A model generated the notes under the pieces. It searched no databases and had not been told where the DNA came from. It saw only the letters and a list, made by a program, of their open reading frames with translations. This document shows, one piece after another, positions 17,330 to 26,449 of a stretch of 64,000 bases of DNA. This stretch comes from Cyclobacteriaceae bacterium. Lineage in GTDB: Bacteria > Bacteroidota > Bacteroidia > Cytophagales > Cyclobacteriaceae. The translations under genes and the position numbers were made by a program. The first letter of the stretch is position 1, and every line of letters begins with the position of its first letter. Where the stretch lies: the NCBI GenBank assembly GCA_028281285.1, contig JANQKF010000008.1, positions 62,001-126,000 of the forward strand, in the 5' to 3' direction.

Positions 17330-19231
17330 ATGTCTTCGGGAACCCAAGAGAAATATTTTGTAATAGACTTTGACAGCACCTTCACAAAAGTTGAAGCGCT
17401 GGATATACTGGGTGAAATATCGTTACAGGACCATCCCGAAAAAGAGGATAGACTTCAAAAGATAAAAGAAGTGACTGACCTAGGTATGGAAGGTACAATG
17501 TCTTTTCGCGATTCTTTAACTAAACGAATCGAATTGTTGGATGCAAATAAGAAACATCTACCTCTTCTGATTGAACGACTTTCCCAGTTAGTATCAAAGT
17601 CCATATCTCGGAATAAAACGTTCTTTCAGAGCAATCCAGAGAACACCTTCATCATTTCAAATGGTTTCAAAGAATTCATTGTCCCTGTTGTTACAGATTT
17701 GGGAATTAAAGCAGAAAATGTGTTCGCCAATGACATGGTGTTTGACCTTCATGGCAATCTGATCGATTTCAACAGAGACAACCCTCTTTCTTCGAACGGA
17801 GGTAAGGTAAAACAGCTATCGGCCTTAAACCTTCAGGGCAATGTGCATATGATAGGAGACGGATACACGGACTATGAGGTGAAAGAAGCCGGGGTTGCTG
17901 ACCGTTTTTACGCCTATACTGAAAACATTGAACGCGATCCGGTTAAAAAGAAAGCCGATCATATCGCACCAAGTTTCGATGAAATTTTGTACCATAATAA
18001 TATGAATGGGGCCCTATCCTATCCAAAAAACAGGATCAAGATGCTTCTCCTGGAGAATGTGCATTCGCATGCATTGGACAAGTTAAGAGAGGATGGATTC
18101 AATGTGGAGGAATACCCGGCAGGATTGGATGAAGAGGAGCTGTGTGAAAAGATTAAGGACGTATCAGTTCTTGGAATTAGGTCCAAAACTCAAGTAACGG
18201 CTAAAGTACTGGCAAATGCAAATAGATTGATGGCCATTGGTGCTTTTTGTATAGGAACCAATCAAATTGATCTTGACGAATGCCTCAGGAAAGGTGTGGC
18301 GGTCTTCAATGCTCCTTATAGTAATACACGTTCAGTAGTTGAGCTGGCAATAGCCGAGATAATTATGTTGATGCGCGGTGTACCCGATAAGAGTGCGGCT
18401 ATGCATCAAGGAAAGTGGAACAAATCTGCACGCGGTAGCTATGAAATTCGTGGAAAAAAACTGGGTATTATAGGCTATGGAAATATAGGCTCACAGCTTT
18501 CTGTACTTGCCGAGAACATGGGGATGAATGTCTACTATTATGATATGGAGGAACGTCTTGCGCTAGGCAATGCCACCAAATGTGATGATATAGAATCTCT
18601 GCTAAAATTATCTGATGTGATATCCTTGCACATTGACGGACGGCCTGAAAATGGAAATTTCTTTAATAAAAGACATTTCGATTTGATGAAGGACGGAGCA
18701 GTTTTTATCAATCTTGCTAGAGGCCCTGTTGTAGACATATCCGCCTTAAAGCAAGCCATTGAATCAGGCAAGATTTCCGGTACCGGAGTTGATGTATTCC
18801 CTTACGAGCCAAAGAGTAATGATGAAACTTTCGAGTCAGAGTTAATCGGGCTACCTAACACAATTCTCACCCCGCATGTTGGTGGAAGCACTCAGGAAGC
18901 ACAAGCGAATATCGCAGATTTCGTGCCTAATCAAATCATTAACTACATCAATAGAGGAAATACAGCCAACAGTGTCAATTTCCCGAATTTGACGTTACCT
19001 CCACTTGAAAATGCTCATCGACTTATTCATATCCATGAAAATGTACCTGGTGTAATTGCCAAGATCAACAATGTATTTGCCGAACATGAGATTAATGTCG
19101 TTGGGCAGTATCTAAAGACCAATGAGATCATTGGGTATGTAATCACCGATATTGACAAGGAATATAGCAAAGAGCTCATCAAAGCACTTAAGAAGATTGA
19201 CCATACCATAAAATTTAGAGTGCTATATTAA
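17330..19231 (+). CDS. serA: Phosphoserine phosphatase-like / D-3-phosphoglycerate dehydrogenase fusion
   Basis: A 633-residue two-enzyme fusion for serine synthesis. Residues 1-220 form a HAD-IB phosphatase: nucleophile motif VIDFDSTFTKVEALD with Asp13 and Asp15, ISNGFKEF, and MIGDGYTDYEV, as in phosphoserine phosphatase. The remainder is a D-3-phosphoglycerate dehydrogenase: substrate-domain GAFCIGTNQIDL, NAD motif GIIGYGNIGSQL, a catalytic His in LTPHVGGST, and a C-terminal ACT domain (IHENVPGVIAKINNVF) that usually binds serine for feedback control. The frame runs upstream to a TTG at 17321, but the ATG at 17330 is preferred. Steps one and three of the phosphorylated serine pathway would thus be on one chain; a SerC-like gene lies 7 kb downstream. 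Confidence 0.92.
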   Translation: MSSGTQEKYFVIDFDSTFTKVEALDILGEISLQDHPEKEDRLQKIKEVTDLGMEGTMSFRDSLTKRIELLDANKKHLPLLIERLSQLVSKSISRNKTFFQSNPENTFIISNGFKEFIVPVVTDLGIKAENVFANDMVFDLHGNLIDFNRDNPLSSNGGKVKQLSALNLQGNVHMIGDGYTDYEVKEAGVADRFYAYTENIERDPVKKKADHIAPSFDEILYHNNMNGALSYPKNRIKMLLLENVHSHALDKLREDGFNVEEYPAGLDEEELCEKIKDVSVLGIRSKTQVTAKVLANANRLMAIGAFCIGTNQIDLDECLRKGVAVFNAPYSNTRSVVELAIAEIIMLMRGVPDKSAAMHQGKWNKSARGSYEIRGKKLGIIGYGNIGSQLSVLAENMGMNVYYYDMEERLALGNATKCDDIESLLKLSDVISLHIDGRPENGNFFNKRHFDLMKDGAVFINLARGPVVDISALKQAIESGKISGTGVDVFPYEPKSNDETFESELIGLPNTILTPHVGGSTQEAQANIADFVPNQIINYINRGNTANSVNFPNLTLPPLENAHRLIHIHENVPGVIAKINNVFAEHEINVVGQYLKTNEIIGYVITDIDKEYSKELIKALKKIDHTIKFRVLY

Positions 19232-19235
19232 TTGA

Positions 19236-20702
19236 ATGAAAACCTGGAGTTCTAGGGGATTACTTCTGGCAGTCGGTATATTCTTCATTAGCTGTTCACA
19301 ACAAACAGAGGACTTATCGAAGTCAAACGTCCTATTCATTCTTGTGGATGATCTGGGATGGAGGGACTTAAGTTTTATGGGCAGTCCGTGGTTCGAAACG
19401 CCCAACATCGACCGGCTTTCAAAGCAAGGTATGGTTTTCACAAATGCTTATGCAGGTGCCTCAAACTGTGCTCCCAGCAGAGCTAGTTTGATGACAGGTT
19501 TGGCCACTCCAAGACACGGCATCTATACTGTAAGCCCTTCAGCCAGAGGAGATAAAAGGACCAGAAGACTGATTCCTGTGACCAATACAAAGTTTATAAA
19601 TGATGATCAGCCTACTATAGGAGATCTATTCAAGAGAAACGGATATGTGACAGGTACTTTCGGTAAGTGGCACATAGGAGCAGACCCCACTAAACAAGGT
19701 TTCGATTTGAATATTGGAGGAGGTAAAAACGGCAACCCAGGCAAAGGGGGATACTTCTCTCCATATAATATCCCAAATATTGAAGATGGACCTGAAGGTG
19801 AATATCTACCCGATCGTCTTACCGATGAGGCAATAAACTTTCTCAAGTTAAACAAAGACAACAGGTTTTATGCGCACCTGCCCTATTATACAGTACACAC
19901 ACCTCTTATGGGCAAGCAACATCTTGTTGAGAAATACCTTTCCAAACCTAATATTTTGAGTAAAAAGCAAGCCATTTATGCAGCCATGGTTGAGGCTTTA
20001 GATCACAATATTGGCAGGTTGATAAAAGCCTTAGAGGATTTTGATCTGGATAAAAACACCGTGGTTATTTTCACTTCTGATAATGGTGGAATTGCTGCAA
20101 TATCTCCTCAAACACCACTGAGGGCAGGAAAGGGAAGTTATTTTGAAGGAGGTATTAGGGTACCACTTATTGTTAAATGGCCAGGTATCACAAAATCAGG
20201 CACAACAAACAGTTCACCCACAGTGAACCTAGACTTCTTTCCCACCTTTTCTGAGATGCTTGAAAATACCCACTCTGAAGATATTGATGGAACAAGTCTT
20301 GGTCCTCTACTGAATGGGAAGGACCCGGTTAACAGATCATTGATTTGGCATTTTCCCATCTACCTTGAAGAATATGATGGAGTGAAGGATCAATCACTTG
20401 ACCCTTTGTTCAGGACAAGACCAGGATCGGTGATCAGGAGCGGTAACTGGAAGCTCCATCACTATTATGAAAAAGACGAGGTGTTCCTATACAACCTCAA
20501 GGACGATCCCGGTGAAACCACAGATCTATCCTCAAAATATCCTGAATTGACTGAATCACTCTTTCTTGAACTCGAAGCTTGGCTGTCCGAAACAAATGCA
20601 CCTCTGCCTTCAGAAGTGAATCTTGAATACGATGAGAGCTTCGAGTTATCGAGAATCCAGGAACTTCTGACAAAAGACACTACGACAAATTCTATCCAAT
20701 AG
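19236..20702 (+). CDS. Sulfatase lipoprotein (type I, FGly-dependent)
   Basis: A 488-residue arylsulfatase-family protein. The lipobox FFISC gives Cys20 as the lipidated residue, so it is predicted to be anchored in a membrane facing the periplasm or surface. The metal-binding start of the fold is NVLFILVDDLGWRD (Asp38, Asp39), and NCAPSRASLMTG contains the C-X-P-S-R sequence with Cys78 to be converted to formylglycine. FGKWHIG and TSDNGG motifs complete the active site. It begins four bases after the SerA fusion. Such enzymes remove sulfate esters from marine polysaccharides or other compounds; no polysaccharide-utilisation genes adjoin it. Confidence 0.93.
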   Translation: MKTWSSRGLLLAVGIFFISCSQQTEDLSKSNVLFILVDDLGWRDLSFMGSPWFETPNIDRLSKQGMVFTNAYAGASNCAPSRASLMTGLATPRHGIYTVSPSARGDKRTRRLIPVTNTKFINDDQPTIGDLFKRNGYVTGTFGKWHIGADPTKQGFDLNIGGGKNGNPGKGGYFSPYNIPNIEDGPEGEYLPDRLTDEAINFLKLNKDNRFYAHLPYYTVHTPLMGKQHLVEKYLSKPNILSKKQAIYAAMVEALDHNIGRLIKALEDFDLDKNTVVIFTSDNGGIAAISPQTPLRAGKGSYFEGGIRVPLIVKWPGITKSGTTNSSPTVNLDFFPTFSEMLENTHSEDIDGTSLGPLLNGKDPVNRSLIWHFPIYLEEYDGVKDQSLDPLFRTRPGSVIRSGNWKLHHYYEKDEVFLYNLKDDPGETTDLSSKYPELTESLFLELEAWLSETNAPLPSEVNLEYDESFELSRIQELLTKDTTTNSIQ

Positions 20703-20751
20703 AAATTCTGTACTAGTTTGGTCTCTGAGAGTTTGTTTATTTTGATTCTGA

Positions 20752-22986
20752 ATGGAACAGCTCTTATCGGAACATTATGGATTGACCAATTGCTCTTTGA
20801 GCAAAATGGACGGTTATATAAGCACCAATTATAAAGTAGCCTCGGATCAGGGCACTTTTGTTCTTAAAGTATACCCTCAATCCAAATTTGAAGATGTAAC
20901 CGGGGAAACGGCTGTAATCAAGGAATTAACCAATTTGCCTGAAAAAGCCGTCTCCAGACCTGTAGAAAATAAAAATGGACGATCCCTATCAATTACAGAG
21001 TCGGGAGTGCTCCGATTACTAACCTTTGTATCAGGAAAGTTTCTTGCTGAGGTGGACCATACCATTCCAATGTTCGAATCAATGGGGCAATTCCTGGCAT
21101 CAATGGACAAAGACTTGATCGGGTTCCGTAACAGCGCCATCGAATCCAGAAAATTGGATTGGGATCTTCAACACATAAATCAGAGCCGTCAACTTAAGGA
21201 AGTTATACGTTCACCAGAGGACAAAAAGGTAGTCGATTACTTTTTTCTCCAATGGGATCAGCATGTTTATCCGGTTCTCCCATCCTTAAGAAAGTCAATC
21301 ATTCATAACGATGGCAACGATTGGAATATCCTGGTTAATGACAATAAGGTTTCTGGTATAATCGATTTCGGTGACTGCTCATATACTCCTCTCATCAATG
21401 AACTGGCAATTGCTATCACCTATGCCATTTTTGAAAAGGAAGACCCTATAAAATGGGCCAAGCCTATCATTTCGGGTTATCATCAAATTATTGAATTAGA
21501 AGAACAGGAACTCGATATTCTTTATTACCTAATTGCCGGTCGATTATGTATGAGCGTTTGCAAGTCGGCCAATGAAAAAAATATTCAGCCCGACAGTGAA
21601 TACATTACGATTAGTGAAAAGCCCGCCTGGGATTTACTTAGAAAATGGATTGCCATTAATCCAATCCATGCACGATCTGAATTCTACGCTGCAGTTGGAA
21701 AAGAGACTGCGCCCACTCGTGATATTGACGAAATAATAAGTAAGCGTCTTGAACACTTGAGCCCTATACTTTCGATGTCTTACAAAACTCCGATTTACAT
21801 GCATGGTGCAGCCTTTCAATATATGTATGACCAGTATGGAAACACCCTTTTGGATGCTTATAACAATATTCCTCATGTTGGACATCAACATCCAAAGGTC
21901 GTTGAAGCGGGTCAAACCCAGATGGCAAAACTCAATACCAACACAAGGTATCTTTATAATGAACTTGCCGAGTACGCTGAACGACTTCTGTCCAAATTTC
22001 CGGAGAGTTTGAACAAAGTTTATTTCGTGAATTCAGGTAGTGCAGCCAGTGATTTGGCAATTCGCTTAGCTCAAGCGTATACAAACAACCCCGGAATTGT
22101 GGTGATGGAACATGGCTATCATGGAAATACCCGTCAGGGAATCGAAATCAGCCAATACAAATATGATAGCAAAGGAGGAACAGGAAAGTCAAATTCGATA
22201 GTACAAGCTGCCATTCCCGACACATACCGAGGAAAATACACTGGCCTCAATGCGGGCATTCAGTTCGCAAAAGATCTGAAGACTCAAATAGAAAATCATC
22301 CCATAGACCTTAGTGCATTTGTTGCCGAACCAATTGTGGGTTGTGGAGGACAGGTTCCATTAGCAGAGGGTTATTTGAAGGAAGTTTACCCGATGATCAG
22401 ATCCCGGGGAGGGCTTTGCATTAGCGATGAAGTACAAACCGGATTTGGAAGGATGGGAAGTCACTTCTGGGGCTTTGAGTTGCAGGAGGTGGTACCAGAC
22501 ATAGTCATCTTAGGAAAGCCTATGGCCAATGGGCATCCAATGGGTGCTGTCGTGACAACGACCGAAATAGCTGAAGCTTTTGACAATGGGATGGAGTTCT
22601 TCAGCTCTTTCGGGGGAAATCCGGTTTCATGTGCTATCGGGAGCGCTGTTTTGCACGTCATCGAAGAAGAGAATCTTCAAGAAAACGCCCTTTCCGTAGG
22701 AAACTATTATATGGAACAACTTGGGAGACTTCAAAATGACTTTCCTGAAATTGGCGATGTTCGTGGATCAGGACTCTTCATTGGAATGGAACTCGTCAAA
22801 GATGATTCCAAATCTCCCAATACGGCTCTTGCATCAAGAATAAAAAATGAGCTAAGAAATCAGAATGTACTTGTAAGCACGGATGGACTCTTTGACAGTG
22901 TGATCAAAACCAAACCCCCACTTTGCTTCTCGCATCAAAATGTTGATGAGGTTGTCGAAAAAATCCAAACAATTTTAAAGAATTAA
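20752..22986 (+). CDS. APH-type kinase fused to class III PLP enzyme (kinase/phospho-lyase candidate)
   Basis: A 744-residue fusion. Residues 1-300 are an aminoglycoside-phosphotransferase-fold small-molecule kinase: catalytic HNDGNDWN (185-192) with Asp187, and metal motif IIDFGD (203-208). Residues 320-744 are a class III aminotransferase fold with GSAASDLA near 429, the Asp of [10 protein letters not shown] (558-567) and the PLP lysine Lys589 in LGKPMANG. The two halves match human hydroxylysine kinase and the phospho-lyases PHYKPL/ETNPPL, which together phosphorylate and then eliminate phosphate from an amino alcohol. Longer bacterial relatives also carry a peptidase M23 segment, absent here. 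The substrate (hydroxylysine, ethanolamine or similar) is inference. Confidence 0.88.
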   Translation: MEQLLSEHYGLTNCSLSKMDGYISTNYKVASDQGTFVLKVYPQSKFEDVTGETAVIKELTNLPEKAVSRPVENKNGRSLSITESGVLRLLTFVSGKFLAEVDHTIPMFESMGQFLASMDKDLIGFRNSAIESRKLDWDLQHINQSRQLKEVIRSPEDKKVVDYFFLQWDQHVYPVLPSLRKSIIHNDGNDWNILVNDNKVSGIIDFGDCSYTPLINELAIAITYAIFEKEDPIKWAKPIISGYHQIIELEEQELDILYYLIAGRLCMSVCKSANEKNIQPDSEYITISEKPAWDLLRKWIAINPIHARSEFYAAVGKETAPTRDIDEIISKRLEHLSPILSMSYKTPIYMHGAAFQYMYDQYGNTLLDAYNNIPHVGHQHPKVVEAGQTQMAKLNTNTRYLYNELAEYAERLLSKFPESLNKVYFVNSGSAASDLAIRLAQAYTNNPGIVVMEHGYHGNTRQGIEISQYKYDSKGGTGKSNSIVQAAIPDTYRGKYTGLNAGIQFAKDLKTQIENHPIDLSAFVAEPIVGCGGQVPLAEGYLKEVYPMIRSRGGLCISDEVQTGFGRMGSHFWGFELQEVVPDIVILGKPMANGHPMGAVVTTTEIAEAFDNGMEFFSSFGGNPVSCAIGSAVLHVIEEENLQENALSVGNYYMEQLGRLQNDFPEIGDVRGSGLFIGMELVKDDSKSPNTALASRIKNELRNQNVLVSTDGLFDSVIKTKPPLCFSHQNVDEVVEKIQTILKN

Positions 22987-23003
22987 CCACTCTTAATACA
23001 GGT

Positions 23004-23035
23004 TTTGGGATTCGACCAGAAATGAGTTAGTTTTT
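23004..23035 (+). promoter_or_regulatory. Candidate promoter for the amidohydrolase gene
   Basis: TTTG (23004-23007) is followed after exactly 20 bases by TAGTTTTT (23028-23035), which differs from the Bacteroidota -7 consensus only in the last base. Transcription would begin around 23042, giving a short leader before the ATG at 23059. Confidence 0.45.
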
Positions 23036-23058
23036 AAGACATTAACCTTATTCTAATC

Positions 23059-24780
23059 ATGAAAAAGCTCCAACTTCTAATTCTCCTTTTTATTTCGGGC
23101 ATCACTTTTTCCTGTGGTTCCGGTGAATCAGGTGAAACTGCGGACATCATATTTAAAAATGGCATAGTCTATACAATGGATGATTCTAATCCTGAAGTGG
23201 AGGCCGTTGCTGTAAAAGACGGACGGATCATTTACGTGGGTAGTAGTGATGGAGTAGCCGCTCATGAAGGAAGTGAGACTCAGATGGTCGATCTCAAGGG
23301 GCAAACGATGACACCAGGTTTTATTGAATCTCATGGACATTTGATGGGCATAGGATACAATAAGCTGGAGTTGGATCTAATGTATGTCAAAACCTATGAT
23401 GAGCTTGTCCAAAAAGTGGCTGAGGCAGTAGAAAAGGCAGAACCCGGACAATGGATAACAGGCCGTGGCTGGCACCAAAGCAAGTGGATCGAGCCTCCCG
23501 GAAAAGTAGTCAAAGGCTTTCAGACTCATGACAAAATGAGTGCTGTATCGCCTGACAATCCGGTTTACTTGCGCCACGCCAGTGGACACGCCACTTTTGC
23601 CAATGCAAAGGCCATGCAATTAGCGGGCGTTAATCGATTGAGCCTTGAAAGCCTATCGAAGCAGGTTGAGGGCGGAGAAATAATCAAAGATGAGCTTGGA
23701 AACCCGACTGGCGTGTTCACTGAAAGGGCTTCGGGGCTTGTAGGTCGTCTAGTTCCACAAAATGATGAACTAAGAAATGAGCTGGCACTTGAAATGGCGA
23801 TTAAGGAATGTCTCGAAAAAGGGATTACCAGCTTTCATGATGCCGGATCGGGACAAAGCTTTATTGATAGACTTCAACGATTTAAGGAGCAGGGCAAGTT
23901 AGGAATGCGAATGTACGTGATGCTGACTGGCCGCTCTCCGGAGCTCCTGGAAAAATGGTATGAACGAGGTCCAATGATTGATCCTGACCATTTCATTACT
24001 GTCCGCTCTATTAAACTCCACTGTGATGGCGCCTTAGGTCCCAGAGGAGCATGGCTTTTAAAAGAATATACCGACCGACCTGGTCACACCGGGCATGAAA
24101 CTTTACCAATGGAGGTAGTCACCACGGTCTCAGACAAAGCCTTAGAGACTGGTTTTCAAGTTTGTTCGCACGCAATTGGTGACCGTGCGAACCAAGAAGT
24201 TCTTGACCGGTATGAAGCCGCATTTTTAAAAAATCCTGAGGGTGCAATAGATCATCGTTTTCGCATAGAGCATGCCCAACACCTTCACCCGGATGATATT
24301 CCTCGTTTTGGTGAATTGGGTGTAATTCCAGCCATGCAGGCCATACATATGAGCAGCGATCGTCCCTGGGCCATCAATCGTTTGGGTCCTAAGCGAATTA
24401 AAGACGGAGCTTATGTTTGGCAGAAACTTCTGCAATCGGGAGCCAAGATCATTAATGGCACTGATGCACCGGTTGAGCCGGTAGATCCACTTCCTTCGTT
24501 TTATGCTTCTGTTAGCAGGAAGACATTGGCAGGTATGCCCGAAGGAGGATTTGAACCTGAGCAAAAAATGACCAGAGAAGAAGCCCTTCGTTCTTTTACA
24601 TTGGATGCAGCATTTGGCGAATTCGAAGAAGACTTCAAAGGATCTATTGAGGTGGGCAAGGCTGCAGACTTTACCGTATTTGACAAAAATATTATGACCA
24701 TTCCGGAGAAGGAAATCCTGGATACTAAAGTGGCGATGACCATAGTGAATGGCAAAGTGGCCTATCAGGCTGGAGAATAA
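23059..24780 (+). CDS. YtcJ-like amidohydrolase lipoprotein
   Basis: A 573-residue metal-dependent hydrolase of the amidohydrolase_3 (YtcJ/N-substituted formamide deformylase-like) family. The signal ends in FSCGSG with Cys19 as lipid anchor. Metal ligands include the HGH of GFIESHGHLMG; HASGHATFAN, CSHAIGDRANQ, RIEHAQHL and NGTDAPVEP are characteristic downstream motifs. A C-terminal segment GSIEVGKAADFTVFD rebuilds the beta-sandwich typical of amidohydrolases. Members split C-N bonds in varied amides; the substrate is not evident. The preceding kinase/PLP fusion may act on related amino compounds, but the candidate promoter suggests separate transcription. A strong terminator follows the stop codon. 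Confidence 0.9.
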   Translation: MKKLQLLILLFISGITFSCGSGESGETADIIFKNGIVYTMDDSNPEVEAVAVKDGRIIYVGSSDGVAAHEGSETQMVDLKGQTMTPGFIESHGHLMGIGYNKLELDLMYVKTYDELVQKVAEAVEKAEPGQWITGRGWHQSKWIEPPGKVVKGFQTHDKMSAVSPDNPVYLRHASGHATFANAKAMQLAGVNRLSLESLSKQVEGGEIIKDELGNPTGVFTERASGLVGRLVPQNDELRNELALEMAIKECLEKGITSFHDAGSGQSFIDRLQRFKEQGKLGMRMYVMLTGRSPELLEKWYERGPMIDPDHFITVRSIKLHCDGALGPRGAWLLKEYTDRPGHTGHETLPMEVVTTVSDKALETGFQVCSHAIGDRANQEVLDRYEAAFLKNPEGAIDHRFRIEHAQHLHPDDIPRFGELGVIPAMQAIHMSSDRPWAINRLGPKRIKDGAYVWQKLLQSGAKIINGTDAPVEPVDPLPSFYASVSRKTLAGMPEGGFEPEQKMTREEALRSFTLDAAFGEFEEDFKGSIEVGKAADFTVFDKNIMTIPEKEILDTKVAMTIVNGKVAYQAGE

Positions 24781-24809
24781 TTAAAAAGCTCCAAAAAGGA
24801 GCTTTTTAA
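24781..24809 (+). terminator. Intrinsic terminator after the amidohydrolase gene
   Basis: A perfect stem starts directly after the stop codon: 24781-24792 pairs with 24798-24809 around an AAAAA loop (core AGCTCC/GGAGCT), and the 3' arm ends in TTTTTAA. The flanking A and T runs would let it work in either direction. Confidence 0.85.
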
Positions 24810-24827
24810 TTTAAACTCATAGAACCC

Positions 24828-24962
24828 GGAGGTATTTTGAACCTCCATAATAGACAGGATTTGGGCTGCCCCTTTTCCCGCAACAGTCCACTGTTATCCT
24901 GAACTTTCGAACGAGGTACTAACCTAGGTTAGCATGAGGCCTTGTTTTAGGTGAGACTCACC
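24828..24962. other. Hairpin-rich non-coding segment (possible structured RNA)
   Basis: The 413-base gap 24810-25222 contains no open frame that I can support. Its first part has a dense set of perfect inverted repeats: GGAGGT/ACCTCC (24828-24833 with 24841-24846); CAGGAT/ATCCTG (24855-24860 with 24896-24901) enclosing AACAG-TCCA-CTGTT (24882-24895); a 14-base palindrome at 24919-24932; and GGTGA-GAC-TCACC (24950-24962). The arrangement resembles a folded RNA more than random sequence, but no known riboswitch or small RNA family is recognised and the strand is unclear. The remaining 260 bases up to the MFS gene are AT-rich and show nothing definite. Confidence 0.3.
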
Positions 24963-25222
24963 CGGTATATTAGTTTAACTTGTAAAGTTCAAAAACTTGT
25001 CCAAGCCCTAATGAGTGTATTTTCATCCCGAAGGAATACAAACTTACTAACCACAACGAACTAGAGAAATAAAAAAGTTCTTTTTACTCTATAAAAATTT
25101 GATTGTTACATTGTTCAAAGACCAGTCGTCTTAACGATAAACGAAAATGAAAAGCAGAATTTTTATAGCTGCTGAAATCTTTCGTATTTTGAACTTTACT
25201 TCTTAGCACCAAAACCGACTAT

Positions 25223-26449
25223 TTGACCCTCTCTACTTCTTCTGATCGTATTTTGACCAAGGATTTCATCCTGCATTTCATCTCTTATTTTTTGATGTCA
25301 AATGCATTTTATTTCCTTTTGCCCACCCTACCGGTTTATGCAGTTAATGCCCTAGGAGCATCGAACAATCAGGTAGGTTACATTATTGGTGTCTATGCTT
25401 TGGCGGCATTATTGATACGTCCTTTTTGCGGATATGCTCTGGATGCTTTTGGTAGAAAATATGTCTATTTGATCGCGTTGGTCTTCTTTGCAGCACTTCT
25501 GGGAGCCTACCATTTCGCCTATACCTTTTTTCTTCTCTTAATGGTTCGGATTTTCCATGGGTTCGCCTGGGGAGTTATCACGACTGGCGGAAGTACGATT
25601 GCTGCGGATATTATTCCCGAAAAGAAACGTGGTGAGGGAATAGGGTATTTTGGACTTGCGATGACCTTTTCGATGGCCATCGCCCCATACATGGGCGATG
25701 TGATTATGGGTGATGACAACTTTGTAAACCTCTTCAACATCTCATTTGGCTTCGGAGTGGCTGCACTCCTGCTTGCACTTTTTGTCAAGGTTCCTAAGAT
25801 AAAAACGGGTGACACCAAGCTGAATCTCAAAAAGATGTTTGACAAAAGAGTTACGCGTATTGCCATTGTCATGTTCACCGCAGCTTTTCCCTATGCTGGT
25901 ATTATTGCCTTTATCATGATCTTTGCCGAGCAGGTCGGAATACCATCAATCAGGGTGTTTTTTGTCACCATTGACCCCTCTGCCTTCTTTATCTTCTTCG
26001 CTCTGGGCGTGGCAATTGTAAGGTTACTGGTGGGTAAAATCATGGACCGGAAAGGACCCTCGGGTATTGTTTTTATAGGATTAGCTGTAACGATCATCGG
26101 CTTGTTGATGCTCCGATACATTGATACGTTCTGGCTCTTCATGGTTAGTGGAGTCCTCGTGGGAATGGGAAATGGTCTAATCATGCCCACCGTTCAAACC
26201 ATGGCGCTCAACATAGTGGAAGAGGAATGTCGAGGTGCAGCCAATGCTACCTTCTTTTCTGCAATTGATCTTGGAATTGGAGCCGGGTCAATCGCTTTGG
26301 GCTATCTGGCCGAATATTTAGGGATTGGAATGATGTTTTTCGTGTGTGGACTGATACTTTTGTTCCCACTGATATTCTATTTTCTTTTTGTCAGAAAACA
26401 TTATTACGAGCAGTTAGCGATCCTTAAAGCCAATTCCACAGATGCCTAA
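25223..26449 (+). CDS. Major facilitator superfamily transporter
   Basis: A 408-residue protein with about twelve hydrophobic segments. The MFS signature between segments 2 and 3 is seen in GYALDAFGRKYVY, and a matching GKIMDRKGPSG occurs between segments 8 and 9. Repeated conserved motifs such as RIFHGFAWG and GFGLAMTFSMAIAP-like helices suggest a drug/metabolite efflux subgroup. The frame begins at a TTG (25223) with no earlier ATG in frame; the next ATG lies within the first membrane segment, so TTG is preferred. It overlaps the downstream aminotransferase gene by eight bases, hinting that the carrier moves the substrate or product of that enzyme. Confidence 0.88.
   Translation: MTLSTSSDRILTKDFILHFISYFLMSNAFYFLLPTLPVYAVNALGASNNQVGYIIGVYALAALLIRPFCGYALDAFGRKYVYLIALVFFAALLGAYHFAYTFFLLLMVRIFHGFAWGVITTGGSTIAADIIPEKKRGEGIGYFGLAMTFSMAIAPYMGDVIMGDDNFVNLFNISFGFGVAALLLALFVKVPKIKTGDTKLNLKKMFDKRVTRIAIVMFTAAFPYAGIIAFIMIFAEQVGIPSIRVFFVTIDPSAFFIFFALGVAIVRLLVGKIMDRKGPSGIVFIGLAVTIIGLLMLRYIDTFWLFMVSGVLVGMGNGLIMPTVQTMALNIVEEECRGAANATFFSAIDLGIGAGSIALGYLAEYLGIGMMFFVCGLILLFPLIFYFLFVRKHYYEQLAILKANSTDA

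Noticed and set aside
24855-24901. Possible cobalamin riboswitch suggested by the CCCGCAAC...CTGTTA stretch
   Set aside because: The B12-box, the remaining conserved core and the expected downstream transport or cobalamin genes are missing; similarity is limited to a few bases.
25519-26190. Two minus-strand frames opposite the MFS transporter
   Set aside because: They are complementary-strand shadows of a hydrophobic gene, rich in Pro, Thr and Ile without motifs.
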